From the NCBI GenBank assembly GCA_947165025.1, contig CAMUYQ010000010.1, positions 20,038-84,037 of the forward strand: a DNA stretch of 64,000 nucleotides, given 5' to 3'. This DNA comes from an uncultured Lachnospiraceae bacterium (GTDB lineage Bacteria > Bacillota > Clostridia > Lachnospirales > Lachnospiraceae). The position numbers and the translations under genes were made by a program. Under the pieces are notes generated by a model. That model did not search any database. It was not told where the DNA came from and saw nothing but the letters and a program-made list of their open reading frames with translations. This document shows, one piece after another, positions 16,542 to 25,596 of the stretch (position 1 is its first letter; every line of letters begins with the position of its first letter).

Positions 16542-17414
16542 TCATCCGAGACTGATTATCCAGTCAAGCGGCTGCTGATTGATGAAGATCGGGATAACGA
16601 TCACGAGGGATCCGTTTATCTCGATCGGGTCTTTTGATAATCTGGTAGGCATAAGATTAAGATCCATGCCCTCATTGCTCATCGCTGTTGCGAACAGTCC
16701 GTCCGAGATGTTGATGAACTCACCGACGGAATCAAGTGCATTTACATTTACGGTATCAAAGAATTCCTTGGCAAAAGCTTCGGCTATCGCAAGTATTCCC
16801 TTGTCATCTCCCGAGAAAGCGTTTATAACGTTGTAGTCACCGACTATCTCCTGCATCGCGACCGCACCTGTCTGGTAGTTTGATGTGGTGTATCCGCGCT
16901 TTAACGATATATCATCCGATGCAAGACGATTGATACATCTGAATGTTATCGCAAGAAGTTCCTTGTAAGGGCCGTCCGGTATATCAGGAAGGAAAAGCGG
17001 TAATATCCTGTCGACATCACCTGACTTGATCGATTCCATGTCGGCAAAAGTAAAGCCGTTCTCTTTCTTGAAATAATCAAGTGCTCCCTCGATCTGATCA
17101 AGTGTCATTATATTCCGGTCAATGGCACTCTGGCAGAATCTCATATACTGATTGCCCTGCATTGCAAGAAGCCGCTCGACCTGCACTTCGGTAAGATAGC
17201 CGAGGGATACGGCGATATCTCCGAACTTTCTGTCCATGAGCTGCTGCTTCTGATTAACCTCATCGGCCTGCTCTTCCGTCATAAGTCTCTCGGAAACGGC
17301 GATGAGCCCCAGCTTGACTCTTGTCTTGTCGAGCTGCATCTTGATCGTCAGGAACTCATCCTCCGTCAGTATCCTCTTTCTGATCAGATAATTACCGAAA
17401 ATGTTTGCAAACAT
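16542..17414 (-). CDS. MshEN-like domain fused to a CheX-like phosphatase domain
   Basis: A 290-residue cytoplasmic protein. The N-terminal ~90 residues resemble the N-domain of PilB/GspE: residues 63-86 fit the MshEN 24-mer (G65, G72, L83, Q86), with weaker repeats before it. The C-terminal half (about 150-290) looks like the CheC/CheX fold, with DSVGEFINISDG at 228-239 fitting the phosphatase motif [D/S]xxxExxNxxxG (E232, N235). A plausible role is dephosphorylating a receiver under nucleotide control, but no chemotaxis genes are nearby. It heads the dapA-dapB-hisA-HD-GYP operon and has its own promoter. Confidence 0.72.
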   Translation of the reverse strand: MFANIFGNYLIRKRILTEDEFLTIKMQLDKTRVKLGLIAVSERLMTEEQADEVNQKQQLMDRKFGDIAVSLGYLTEVQVERLLAMQGNQYMRFCQSAIDRNIMTLDQIEGALDYFKKENGFTFADMESIKSGDVDRILPLFLPDIPDGPYKELLAITFRCINRLASDDISLKRGYTTSNYQTGAVAMQEIVGDYNVINAFSGDDKGILAIAEAFAKEFFDTVNVNALDSVGEFINISDGLFATAMSNEGMDLNLMPTRLSKDPIEINGSLVIVIPIFINQQPLDWIISLG

Positions 17415-17454
17415 ACCTTACCCCCTGTATGACGCGAAACTGCCTTTTCCTAAT

Positions 17455-17483
17455 ATTATACAAAAAACAATTTGAATTGTCTT
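17455..17483 (-). promoter_or_regulatory. Promoter of the CheX-like/dap/hisA operon with palindrome
   Basis: On the minus strand, AAGACA, a 17-base spacer and TATAAT. A palindrome ACAATT-TG-AATTGT (17467-17480, plus-strand reading) sits in the spacer and touches the -35, a typical place for a repressor or activator. It lies between the typA stop codon and the operon start. Confidence 0.6.
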
Positions 17484-17488
17484 TATAT

Positions 17489-19330
17489 TTATTGATTATT
17501 CTTCTGCGCGAAAGCGGCACGCTTTCTGAGTGTCGGATCGAGGATCTTCTTTCGGATCCTGAGCTTTTCGGGAGTTATCTCGAGAAGTTCGTCGGTATCA
17601 ATGAACTCAAGCGCCTGTTCAAGCGAGAGAACTCTCGGCGGTGACAGCCTGAGTGCATCATCCGATCCCGATGCTCTCGTGTTTGTCAGGTGCTTGCTCT
17701 TGCATACATTGATCTCGACATCTTCAGTCTTTCCCGTCTGGCCTATGACCATTCCGGCGTACACCTTTTCGCCGGGTCCTATGAACAGAACACCTCTCTC
17801 CTGTGCCTGGAACAGTCCGTATGTTACCGACTCTCCGGTCTCAAACGCGATGATGCTGCCCTGTTTCCTGAACTGTATATCGCCCTTGTAAGGAGCGTAT
17901 TCATCAAATATCGTATTGATGATACCCTCACCCTTTGTATCGGTCAGAAACTCTCCGCGATACCCGATAAGTCCTCTTGCGGGTATCGAAAATTCCAGTC
18001 TCTGGTATCCGCCGGTGATCGGTGTCATGTTCTGCAGCTCGCCTTTTCTCGATCCGAGCTTTTCTATAACGTTTCCGGCAAGGCTCTCGGGAACATCGAT
18101 ATACGCGATCTCCATCGGTTCGGTCCTGCGTCCCTTGGAGTCTTCCCTGAACAGGACTTCAGCTTTGCTTACCGCAAATTCGTATCCCTCGCGGCGCATG
18201 TTCTCGATGAGTACGGACAGATGAAGTTCTCCTCTTCCGGACACCTTGAACGAATCGGTTGAATCGGTTTCCTCAACACGAAGCGATACATCCGTATTAA
18301 GCTCTTTGAACAGTCTCTCCCTTATGTGGCGGGACGTAACAAACTTTCCTTCCTGTCCTGCAAGCGGAGAATCGTTGACCATAAAGTTCATCGAGATCGT
18401 AGGCTCCGAGATCTTCTGGAACGGGATCGGAACAACGCTCTCCGGATCGCAGATCGTATCACCTATATGAATATCCGCGATACCCGATACGGCAACTATA
18501 GATCCGACTGTCGCTTCCTTGACGTTCGTCTTGTTAAGGCCGTCGTATTCGTACAGGGCGGATACCTTAACCTTCTGCTGTTTGTCGGGTTCATGATGAT
18601 TGACGATCACAACGTCCTGATTGATCTTTATCGTTCCGTTGCTGACCTTTCCTACACCTATACGGCCAACATACTCGTTGTAGTCTATCGTGCTTATAAG
18701 GACCTGCGCGGGCGCGTCAAAATCACCTTCTGGCGCGGGTATGTAATCAACGATCGCCTCGAAAAGCGGGACCATTGATTTTTCCAGTTTATCGGGTTTG
18801 GTTCCGCTCATACCGTTCTTGGCGGAAGCATATATGAACGGACAGTCGAGCTGCTCGTCACTTGCATCAAGATCCATGAACAGTTCAAGGACCTCATCTA
18901 CGACCTCTTCGCATCTTGCCTCCGGTCTGTCGACTTTGTTGACGCATACAAGCACGGGAAGCCGTAAGCTCATTGCCTTCTTGAGAACAAACTTTGTCTG
19001 CGGCATTACACCTTCGAACGCATCAACGACAAGGACCGCACCGTCGACCATCTTGAGTACACGCTCAACCTCACCGCCGAAGTCCGCATGTCCCGGTGTA
19101 TCAACGATATTGATCTTGACGTTCTTGTATGATACGGCAGTGTTCTTTGAGAGGATCGTGATACCTCTCTCCCTTTCGATATCGTTCGAGTCCATCACGC
19201 GCTCGGCAACTTCCTGGTTTTCCCTGAATACGCCGCTCTGCTTTAAGAGCTCGTCGACGAGTGTTGTCTTGCCGTGATCGACATGGGCGATGATGGCTAT
19301 GTTTCTGATGTCTTCTCTTTTCTTAATCAT
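17489..19330 (-). CDS. typA: Ribosome-associated GTPase TypA/BipA
   Basis: A translational GTPase of 613 residues, full family length. G1 is AHVDHGKTT, switch II is DTPGHADFGGEVER, and NKVD completes the nucleotide site. EF-Tu domain 2, EF-G-like domain and the TypA-specific C-terminal domain follow, with KTEDVEINVCKSKHLTN near the end. AAGGAA precedes the ATG. It acts in 50S assembly and stress adaptation in other bacteria. Repeat copy A separates it from mgtE. Confidence 0.98.
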   Translation of the reverse strand: MIKKREDIRNIAIIAHVDHGKTTLVDELLKQSGVFRENQEVAERVMDSNDIERERGITILSKNTAVSYKNVKINIVDTPGHADFGGEVERVLKMVDGAVLVVDAFEGVMPQTKFVLKKAMSLRLPVLVCVNKVDRPEARCEEVVDEVLELFMDLDASDEQLDCPFIYASAKNGMSGTKPDKLEKSMVPLFEAIVDYIPAPEGDFDAPAQVLISTIDYNEYVGRIGVGKVSNGTIKINQDVVIVNHHEPDKQQKVKVSALYEYDGLNKTNVKEATVGSIVAVSGIADIHIGDTICDPESVVPIPFQKISEPTISMNFMVNDSPLAGQEGKFVTSRHIRERLFKELNTDVSLRVEETDSTDSFKVSGRGELHLSVLIENMRREGYEFAVSKAEVLFREDSKGRRTEPMEIAYIDVPESLAGNVIEKLGSRKGELQNMTPITGGYQRLEFSIPARGLIGYRGEFLTDTKGEGIINTIFDEYAPYKGDIQFRKQGSIIAFETGESVTYGLFQAQERGVLFIGPGEKVYAGMVIGQTGKTEDVEINVCKSKHLTNTRASGSDDALRLSPPRVLSLEQALEFIDTDELLEITPEKLRIRKKILDPTLRKRAAFAQKNNQ

Positions 19331-19349
19331 ATTTTATTTCCTTAATTTT

Positions 19350-19406
19350 GCACCTTGAATGTTTTATCCATTTGCTCGAAAAGGCGCTTCCGCTCCTTTT
19401 CGGTGC
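19350..19406 (+). repeat. Dispersed structured repeat, copy A (short form)
   Basis: Short member of the repeat family, between mgtE and typA. Terminal arms GCACC and GGTGC close a hairpin that contains CGAAAAGG-N10-CCTTTTCG. The left side aligns closely with copy D from TTTGCACCTTGAA through ATTTGCTCGAAAAGGCGC, but the central stem and the right half are missing. The loop GCGCTTCCGCT matches the same segment in copies D and E. Confidence 0.8.
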
Positions 19407-19410
19407 TGTT

Positions 19411-20760
19411 TTATATCCCAAGTATCCTCGTCGCAAACTGGAAGTATATCAAAAGCGACAGCGCATCGACGATCGTCGTGATGAACGGCGAGGCCATGAC
19501 GGCCGGGTCAAAACCGATCTTCTGTGCGATCATCGGCAGAGTGCATCCGACGATCTTTGCGAAAAATACCGTGACCACAAGTGTCAGGCACACAACGAGC
19601 GCAACGACCGCGGACACATGATCGAAGATCATTATCTTTGCAAAACCCGCGACCGCGAGCGTCAGTCCGCATACGACCGATACCCTGATCTCCTTCCATA
19701 TTACCTTAAAAATATCCGACCACTCAATCTCATCAAGAGACAGCCCACGGATGATCGTAACGCTTGCCTGTCCTCCCGCGTTACCGCCCGTGTCCATGAG
19801 CATCGGGATAAAGCTTGTCAGAACAACGTATGCACCAAGTGCTTCCTCGTAATGCGTGATGATCTTGCCCGTTACCGTTGCACTGATCATGAGCAGGAGC
19901 AGCCAGGGGATACGTTTCTTCCACGTTTCAAACGTGTTGGTCTTCATGTACGGCTTGTCCGTAGGAAGGATAGCCGCCATCTTTTCGATATCCTCCGTAA
20001 CCTCTTCCTGCAGGATATCGACAACGTCATCGATGGTGATGATACCGACAAGACGGCCCTCGTTATCAACGACCGGCATCGTCGTAAGGTCATATTTCTG
20101 GAACATTCTGGCGACCTCTTCCTGGTCGGTCATCGTGTTCGTGCTGATCACGTTATCATTCATGAATTCGGAAACGTGCTCATCCGGCGGGTTCAGAAGA
20201 AGGTCCCTGAGAGACACGGTGCCGCGAAGATGGCGTCCCAGATCGAGAACGTAACATGTATCTATCGTTTCCTTGTCAACACCGACTCTCCTGATCCTGT
20301 CGATACATTCCTGAACGGTGAGATTTTCCTTGAGGTCTACAAACTCGACCGTCATCAGACTTCCGGCCGAATCCTCCGGGTATCTGAGAAGGTGGTTGAT
20401 GTCGCGCCTTGCCTCGGGATCTGCGTTTGCCAGAAGTTTTTTAACAAGTCCGGCAGGCATCTCCTCCATAAGGTCGGCAGCATCGTCGGCCATCAGGTTG
20501 TTGATGATGTTGGCCGCCTCACGGTCGGTAAGAGTAGTGATGATCTCCTGCTCTATCTCGACAGGCAGAAATGCGAACACGTCGGCAGCGATACTCTTCG
20601 GAAGTATCCTGAACACCTTGACCTGTTCCTCATGCGACAGCTCCTCGAGAACCGATGCGATATCCGCTTCATTCCATTCGGCAAGCTCACTTCGGAGTCG
20701 GGTATACTGCTTCTCTTCAACAAGCTGAAGTATTTCTTCCATCGTCATTTTTTCTTCCAT
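19411..20760 (-). CDS. mgtE: Magnesium transporter MgtE
   Basis: A homodimeric Mg2+ channel of 449 residues. Order: acidic N-terminal domain (about 1-130), two CBS domains (about 130-255, with NDNVISTNTMTDQEEVA and VGIITIDDVVD), a connecting helix, and five transmembrane helices (about 285-449). The pore signature MDTGGNAGGQAS is intact. The N and CBS domains form the Mg2+ sensor in characterised homologues. AAAGGAGA precedes the ATG. No M-box riboswitch fits in the 35-base upstream gap. Confidence 0.96.
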   Translation of the reverse strand: MEEKMTMEEILQLVEEKQYTRLRSELAEWNEADIASVLEELSHEEQVKVFRILPKSIAADVFAFLPVEIEQEIITTLTDREAANIINNLMADDAADLMEEMPAGLVKKLLANADPEARRDINHLLRYPEDSAGSLMTVEFVDLKENLTVQECIDRIRRVGVDKETIDTCYVLDLGRHLRGTVSLRDLLLNPPDEHVSEFMNDNVISTNTMTDQEEVARMFQKYDLTTMPVVDNEGRLVGIITIDDVVDILQEEVTEDIEKMAAILPTDKPYMKTNTFETWKKRIPWLLLLMISATVTGKIITHYEEALGAYVVLTSFIPMLMDTGGNAGGQASVTIIRGLSLDEIEWSDIFKVIWKEIRVSVVCGLTLAVAGFAKIMIFDHVSAVVALVVCLTLVVTVFFAKIVGCTLPMIAQKIGFDPAVMASPFITTIVDALSLLIYFQFATRILGI

Positions 20761-20795
20761 ACCCGTGTCTCCTTTCCGTTTCTATTATCATCCGC

Positions 20796-21440
20796 CTATC
20801 CGGCGAAAATCATTGCTTTGTCATTTACGAGCGCATATAAGGTCGGCTCCGGCTCGAGGATCTTTGCTCTTGCCGATGTAAGATCGGTGATGTCAGCCGT
20901 TATCCTGTCAGGATCTTCCGTGAGGATAGAAATGGTCACGTTCTCGCCGTAATCCTTTTCGTGTATCACATAACCCTTCTGCATGGCCTCGCGCTCAATC
21001 TTTGTAAGATCGTTATAATCGCACACGGTCTTTATAAGAAACCCGTTTATCTTTCTGATGATCTCGCAGTTTGCAAGACCTTCTTTGACCGCAGCAGAAT
21101 ACGCTCGCACCAGTCCGCCGGTACCCAGAAGAGTCCCCCCGAAGTATCTCGTTACTACAACGCATGCATTCGTGACATGCTCTCCCGCAAGTACATCCAG
21201 CATCGGGCGGCCCGCCGTTCCGGACGGCTCTCCGTCATCGGAGCACCTCGTCTTCTCGCCGTTGTCTCCGACGATAAAAGCGCTGCAGTTATGCCGCGCA
21301 TCCCAGTACTTCTTCTTCATTGCCGCAACAAACTGCACGGCCTCCTCCTCGGAAGAGACCGGCTCTATCGTAGCTATGAAGCGGGATTTCTTTTCCTCAA
21401 TCTCGCCTGTTGCGCCCTTATACAGTGTGTACCATTCCAT
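20796..21440 (-). CDS. YigZ/IMPACT family protein (UPF0029)
   Basis: A 214-residue protein with the N-terminal UPF0029 fold (about 1-125) and a C-terminal ferredoxin-like domain (DUF1949-type). Family signatures KSRFIATIEPV, SDDGEPSGTAGRPML and VVTRYFGGTLLGTGGLVRAY are all present. Eukaryotic IMPACT regulates the Gcn2 kinase; the bacterial role is unsettled. Ribosome-site support is weak. Repeat copy B lies just upstream of the start, in the spacer to PBP1A. Confidence 0.92.
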   Translation of the reverse strand: MEWYTLYKGATGEIEEKKSRFIATIEPVSSEEEAVQFVAAMKKKYWDARHNCSAFIVGDNGEKTRCSDDGEPSGTAGRPMLDVLAGEHVTNACVVVTRYFGGTLLGTGGLVRAYSAAVKEGLANCEIIRKINGFLIKTVCDYNDLTKIEREAMQKGYVIHEKDYGENVTISILTEDPDRITADITDLTSARAKILEPEPTLYALVNDKAMIFAG

Positions 21441-21450
21441 GAATATTACT

Positions 21451-21610
21451 CAGGTGCGTGTCAAATGTTTTGATCCGGTGTGCATCAAATGATTTCTCGA
21501 AAACGCGCTCCCGCTCCTGTTCAGCCGCAGCTGACGCTAGGCTCGAAAACACCTCGCCAAGCGCAGGCGACTTCACAAGGTTTTCTCGAAAAACATTTGA
21601 TACACACCTG
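21451..21610 (+). repeat. Dispersed structured repeat, copy B
   Basis: Member of the repeat family between PBP1A and yigZ. The core from TTCTCGAAAACGCGCT to GGTTTTCTCG (21492-21590) aligns with copy C throughout. The right arm CATTTGATACACACC (21594-21608) can pair with the adjacent left arm GGTGTGCATCAAATG (21477-21491). It can also pair with a second left arm CAGGTGCGTGTCAAATG (21451-21467), so two mutually exclusive closures are possible. The internal stem is present with a mismatch (AGCCGC with GCGACT). Confidence 0.85.
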
Positions 21611-21620
21611 GTACCTTTCT

Positions 21621-24326
21621 CTATTGTGCGGGCGCTCCCTGGAGTGCGTTGAGAAGCGCCTGCTGCTGCAGTGCCTGTGCCGCTGCCGCCTGCTGCTGCA
21701 GAAGAGCAGCCTGTGCTGCTGCCGCGTTAGGATCAGCTGCCGCATTCGGATCAAGTCCGAGTGATGCCGCTGCAGGATCGACTATCGGAACGAGGCCCGC
21801 TGCCTGTGCCTGAAGCAGGTTGTAGTAATCCTGCGCATTAACTCCGTTGATCTGACTGTGTTCACAGAATCCTTCGGCAGTCGGCTCGCCCTCATATGCA
21901 TACGGACATGTGCTCGTTGCTTTCTGTCCGGTCATGGCACATACAAGTCCCGTATCAAATACGCTGCCGTAATGATTCGTACAAGGTTCCGTAGGAACCG
22001 TACCCGTTGCAAAGTATTCGGTTATCGCGCTTCCGTCAGCGCGGCAGATATCCGTTACAAGTCCGCCCGTTCTCTTACATACGGTCGCGGTCGTGATCCC
22101 TTCGGGCATCGTGAACGACTTGTATTCCTTACCCTCGTGCACGCGGCTCATGACTGCCTTCCAAAGAGTCTTTGCGGTATTCGTCTCACCGCTTCCGTTC
22201 ATGTGAACGTTGTTGTCATATCCGCTCCATGTACAGCATGTATAGTACGGAGTGAATCCCGAGAACCATACGTCGACGTTACTTGTTGTCGTACCTGTCT
22301 TACCTGCGATCGCCATTCCGTCAAATCTGACTCTCGCACCGGTACCTTTTGTGACAACGTCTTCCATCGCATCGGTCAGCAGGAATGCCGTCGTCTCCTT
22401 GAGCACGCGTCTGGTCTTCGGAACGTTATCGATCAGAACGTTTCCGTCATGATCGAGTATCTTCGTATAGAACATCGGCTTGATATATGTACCGCCGTTT
22501 GCGATAGTAGCAAATGCGGCCGTCATCTCCAGGTTCTTGATACCGTCGGTAAGTCCGCCGAGTGCAAGCGCCTGGGTAACATCAGATGAGATCGATCCGT
22601 CACGCTCCGTCCTTCTGTCGACAAGTGTCGTGAATCCGAAATTTAACAGATAATCGAATCCGAGCTGCGGTGTTATCTCTGTAAGAGTCTTAACCGCGAC
22701 GATATTGAGCGACTGCTCGATACCGTATCTGTATGTACATATTCCTTTATATCCGCTGTACCAGTTCTTGACCGGTCTTCCGTTTGCGTAGCTGTACGGC
22801 TCGTCGACCTGAGTAGAGGCAAGTGATTTTCCGGCAGCGTCAAGCGCCGGGGCATATGCAGCCAAGACCTTGAAACACGATCCGGGCTGACGCTTTGTAT
22901 CGGTAGCACGGTTAAGTGTAAGTGAAGCTTTCTTCGCACCGCGTCCACCGACAACCGCCTTGACCTGACCCGTTGACTGCTCGATGATAGTGATCGATGC
23001 CTGGGGCTGAGGCGTGAGCGAAACGGTCTCGGTCACAAACTTCATGCCGGGTCTTTCCGCTTCAACATCGGCCTTGAACTCATCGATCGCCTCCTGAGCT
23101 TCCTCTTCCGTGTCAAATATACTGTTGAAGCCTTTTCCTCTCTTCTCCTTGAAATGCTTTTCGAAATACTGCGTGGAGAAATTGACGGCATCGTTTTCCG
23201 AATCCGTGTATGATGCTTCGTACTTCAGGTAGTATCTTGTCTTGGGCGGATAGTTGTCCTCGTTTGCAAACTCCTCATCACATATTTTCTGGATAGTCGG
23301 ATCCTGCGTGGTGAATATGGACAGACCGCCGCTGTACAGCGCATTGTATGCCTGCGTATATGAATAGCCGAGATTTTCCTGAAGGTCATTGATGACCTGC
23401 TCGGTAAGCTCATCGACAAAGTATGTGTAGATCGTCTTCTTTTCTACCTTCTCGTTTACGACCTGGATCCTTGAATAAACGTCGTCGGCCATAGCCTCGG
23501 CAAACTGCGCTTCGTTAATGTATCCCTGGTCGCGCATCTTGGTAAGTACTTCCTCGCGTCTCTTTGCGTTGTTATCGGGATGCGAGATCGGGTTCCACTT
23601 TGAAGGATTCTGCGTGATACATGCAATTACCGCACTCTCGGAAATGTTAAGGTCGGATACGTTCTTTCCGAAGTATCTCTGCGATGCTGCCTGAACACCG
23701 AGCGTTCCCTGTCCTAAGTTGATCGTGTTCAGATAGTTCTCGAGTATCTGGTCCTTGCTCATCTGCTTCTCGAGCTGAACCGCACAGTACTGTTCCTGGA
23801 ACTTACGCTTGAACTTGTCGACCATACTGCTCTCTTCGGTCCATGAAGTAAAGACGTTGTTCTTCAGAAGCTGCTGTGTGATGGTCGAAGCACCCTGATG
23901 CAGGTTTCCGCTCAGGGCCTTAACACCAGCACGCATGATACCTTTTATATCGATACCGTTATGTGTGTAAAATCGCTCATCCTCTATCGCAACGAAAGCA
24001 TGCTGCATGTCGAGCGGTATCTTATCAAGCTTTACATACACACGGTTTGAATTCTCGGCAATAAGCTTTGTCAGCTGGTTTCCTTCGCTGTCGTAAACCG
24101 TCGTCGAATATCCGGCAGGTGAGACGTCAACGTTTGAAATGTCGGGAGCCGTATCGACAACACCCATGAACAGGCCTATCCCCGCGCACAGTCCTGCCAC
24201 GCCGACAACGACAACGCCAAATGTGAGAAGTTCAAACAGGCTTACGCCGAAGAACTTCCCGACCTTTGTCGAAGGCGAATTCATCGCTTTCTGTCTTCTT
24301 TTTATCCCTCTTCTTCCGTAGTTCAT
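21621..24326 (-). CDS. Class A penicillin-binding protein 1A (transglycosylase/transpeptidase)
   Basis: Bifunctional peptidoglycan synthase of 901 residues. It has a basic N-terminus and one membrane helix (about 30-55), then GT51 (about 85-270) with AFVAIEDERFYTHNGID and STITQQLLKN. The transpeptidase domain (about 420-730) follows with active-site serine in the SxxK motif PGSCFK, SLN in EQSLNIVAVK and KTG in IAGKTGTTT. The last ~60 residues are a glutamine/alanine-rich low-complexity tail (runs such as AAAAQALQQQALL). It is expected on the outer face of the membrane, using lipid II made with UppS product from this window. Confidence 0.95.
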   Translation of the reverse strand: MNYGRRGIKRRQKAMNSPSTKVGKFFGVSLFELLTFGVVVVGVAGLCAGIGLFMGVVDTAPDISNVDVSPAGYSTTVYDSEGNQLTKLIAENSNRVYVKLDKIPLDMQHAFVAIEDERFYTHNGIDIKGIMRAGVKALSGNLHQGASTITQQLLKNNVFTSWTEESSMVDKFKRKFQEQYCAVQLEKQMSKDQILENYLNTINLGQGTLGVQAASQRYFGKNVSDLNISESAVIACITQNPSKWNPISHPDNNAKRREEVLTKMRDQGYINEAQFAEAMADDVYSRIQVVNEKVEKKTIYTYFVDELTEQVINDLQENLGYSYTQAYNALYSGGLSIFTTQDPTIQKICDEEFANEDNYPPKTRYYLKYEASYTDSENDAVNFSTQYFEKHFKEKRGKGFNSIFDTEEEAQEAIDEFKADVEAERPGMKFVTETVSLTPQPQASITIIEQSTGQVKAVVGGRGAKKASLTLNRATDTKRQPGSCFKVLAAYAPALDAAGKSLASTQVDEPYSYANGRPVKNWYSGYKGICTYRYGIEQSLNIVAVKTLTEITPQLGFDYLLNFGFTTLVDRRTERDGSISSDVTQALALGGLTDGIKNLEMTAAFATIANGGTYIKPMFYTKILDHDGNVLIDNVPKTRRVLKETTAFLLTDAMEDVVTKGTGARVRFDGMAIAGKTGTTTSNVDVWFSGFTPYYTCCTWSGYDNNVHMNGSGETNTAKTLWKAVMSRVHEGKEYKSFTMPEGITTATVCKRTGGLVTDICRADGSAITEYFATGTVPTEPCTNHYGSVFDTGLVCAMTGQKATSTCPYAYEGEPTAEGFCEHSQINGVNAQDYYNLLQAQAAGLVPIVDPAAASLGLDPNAAADPNAAAAQAALLQQQAAAAQALQQQALLNALQGAPAQ

Positions 24327-24392
24327 ATATATCCTTTGTTACAAAACCAATACTAAAATTATATTTTAACAAATTATCGCTTCATCCGCAAT

Positions 24393-25385
24393 TCACAGCG
24401 TGATCCGAAGCTCATACGTCCATCCGCCGGAAGTATCATATTTCTCGTACTCATCGATGATGTTTCCAAGAATGTTCGCTATGAACACCTGTATATCAAC
24501 CGATACATCCTCCCTCTTCGTTCCGGTAACGGTGAGCTTGTATTCGCACTTTCTCGATGTCACATATCTGCTGTCAACATCAAGCACGGCATTGTCGCAC
24601 TTAAGTCCTTCAACAAGCGCCAGTATCCAGAGCGAGAATGTAAGATCCGCCATTGCAAACCTCGGAACATCACCGTACAGGCAGCTCTTGACCTCGCCGA
24701 CAGTAACATCTTTGTTATTCTTCAGCGCATCATTCATGTTGTCGGTAATTATGTTCTTAAGTTCACCCGTCTTGAACACGGCAGTCGTCTGAAGACGCAG
24801 CATTTTGTCGCAGGCTTTTTTTACAAAAGCGATATAAGAATCATCAAGCTGCCTGCGCTTTAAAAATGCGTCAAGCACTCTGTTGAAGAACGGGGAAATC
24901 TTGTTGTAACTGTACTGCTGGCGAAGCAGTGAAACCTTCAGGCGCTCAAGTGTCTCGGCAAATACCTTTTCATCGTTCTTGAGCTCATTGATCCTGCGGA
25001 CAAGGTCGCGATAGATGAGTGCCTCATCCATGGATGCCTGTACACCGTCAACTATATCCTCGATATTCCACGGAGGCAGGAACACCTTGCGGACGCAGTC
25101 CTCGTTCACGATCATCGGCACATACTTCGGATCGGTAAGATCCATGCAGACATTCAGTATAACATCCGGATACTCCCTCGCGCATTTCTGCACAAAATCA
25201 TGCACCCTCATATCCGGTATGAAGCCGTCGGTCAGTATGAGAAGGAATTCCCTTTCGCCCAGCAGTTCAAACACCTGCGCAGCCGAAGCGGCGTGGATGA
25301 ACTCGATCCCTTCGTCACTGAACCTGCCCTTGAGGTTGTTCGCAATTCTCTCGTTTGCCTGGAGGTATAAGATACTTTTATCCAT
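24393..25385 (-). CDS. Receiver-like protein with unrecognised C-terminal domain
   Basis: A 330-residue soluble protein. Residues 1-120 fold like a receiver and keep an aspartate at the acceptor position (ILTDGFIPDM), but the acidic pair is replaced (YLQANERI), so Mg2+ binding and phosphorylation are doubtful. After a coiled stretch (about 125-165), residues 170-330 are helix then mixed, vaguely like a dimerisation/ATPase pair with no N, G1 or G2 boxes that I can see. I do not recognise the family. It follows repeat copy C and is preceded only by AT-rich sequence. Confidence 0.6.
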   Translation of the reverse strand: MDKSILYLQANERIANNLKGRFSDEGIEFIHAASAAQVFELLGEREFLLILTDGFIPDMRVHDFVQKCAREYPDVILNVCMDLTDPKYVPMIVNEDCVRKVFLPPWNIEDIVDGVQASMDEALIYRDLVRRINELKNDEKVFAETLERLKVSLLRQQYSYNKISPFFNRVLDAFLKRRQLDDSYIAFVKKACDKMLRLQTTAVFKTGELKNIITDNMNDALKNNKDVTVGEVKSCLYGDVPRFAMADLTFSLWILALVEGLKCDNAVLDVDSRYVTSRKCEYKLTVTGTKREDVSVDIQVFIANILGNIIDEYEKYDTSGGWTYELRITL

Positions 25386-25443
25386 AATGTAGTTATTTTA
25401 ACACATTTTTAGATATAATTACACGATATGTTGTGTTTGGTCC

Positions 25444-25576
25444 GGTGTGCAAAACAGTATTTCCTCGAAAACGCGCTTTCGCTCTTGTTCAGGCGTAGCC
25501 GGCGCTAGACTCGAAAAAACCTCGTCAAGCGCAGACGCCCTCACGAGGTTTTCTCAGAAAAACTGTTTTTCACACC
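25444..25576 (+). repeat. Dispersed structured repeat, copy C
   Basis: Full member, in the spacer between htpG and the receiver-like gene. Terminal arms GGTGTGCAAAACAGT (25444-25458) and ACTGTTTTTCACACC (25562-25576) pair at 14 of 15 positions. The core carries stems GGCGT/ACGCC (25492-25496 with 25535-25539) and GCGCT/AGCGC (25502-25506 with 25528-25532), around the conserved loop containing CTCGAAAAAACCTCGTC. The TCCGGTGTGCA edge and the core match copy B, while the inner eight arm bases do not. Confidence 0.88.
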
Positions 25577-25596
25577 TATATAATGATACTCAATAA

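Noticed and set aside
20761..20795. M-box (Mg2+) riboswitch before mgtE
   Set aside because: Only 35 bases separate yigZ and mgtE, too short for the aptamer.
19348..20952. Long plus-strand open frame of 534 codons
   Set aside because: It is antisense to mgtE, which has full family motifs. The translation is rich in R, H and D with no recognisable domain, typical of a shadow frame.
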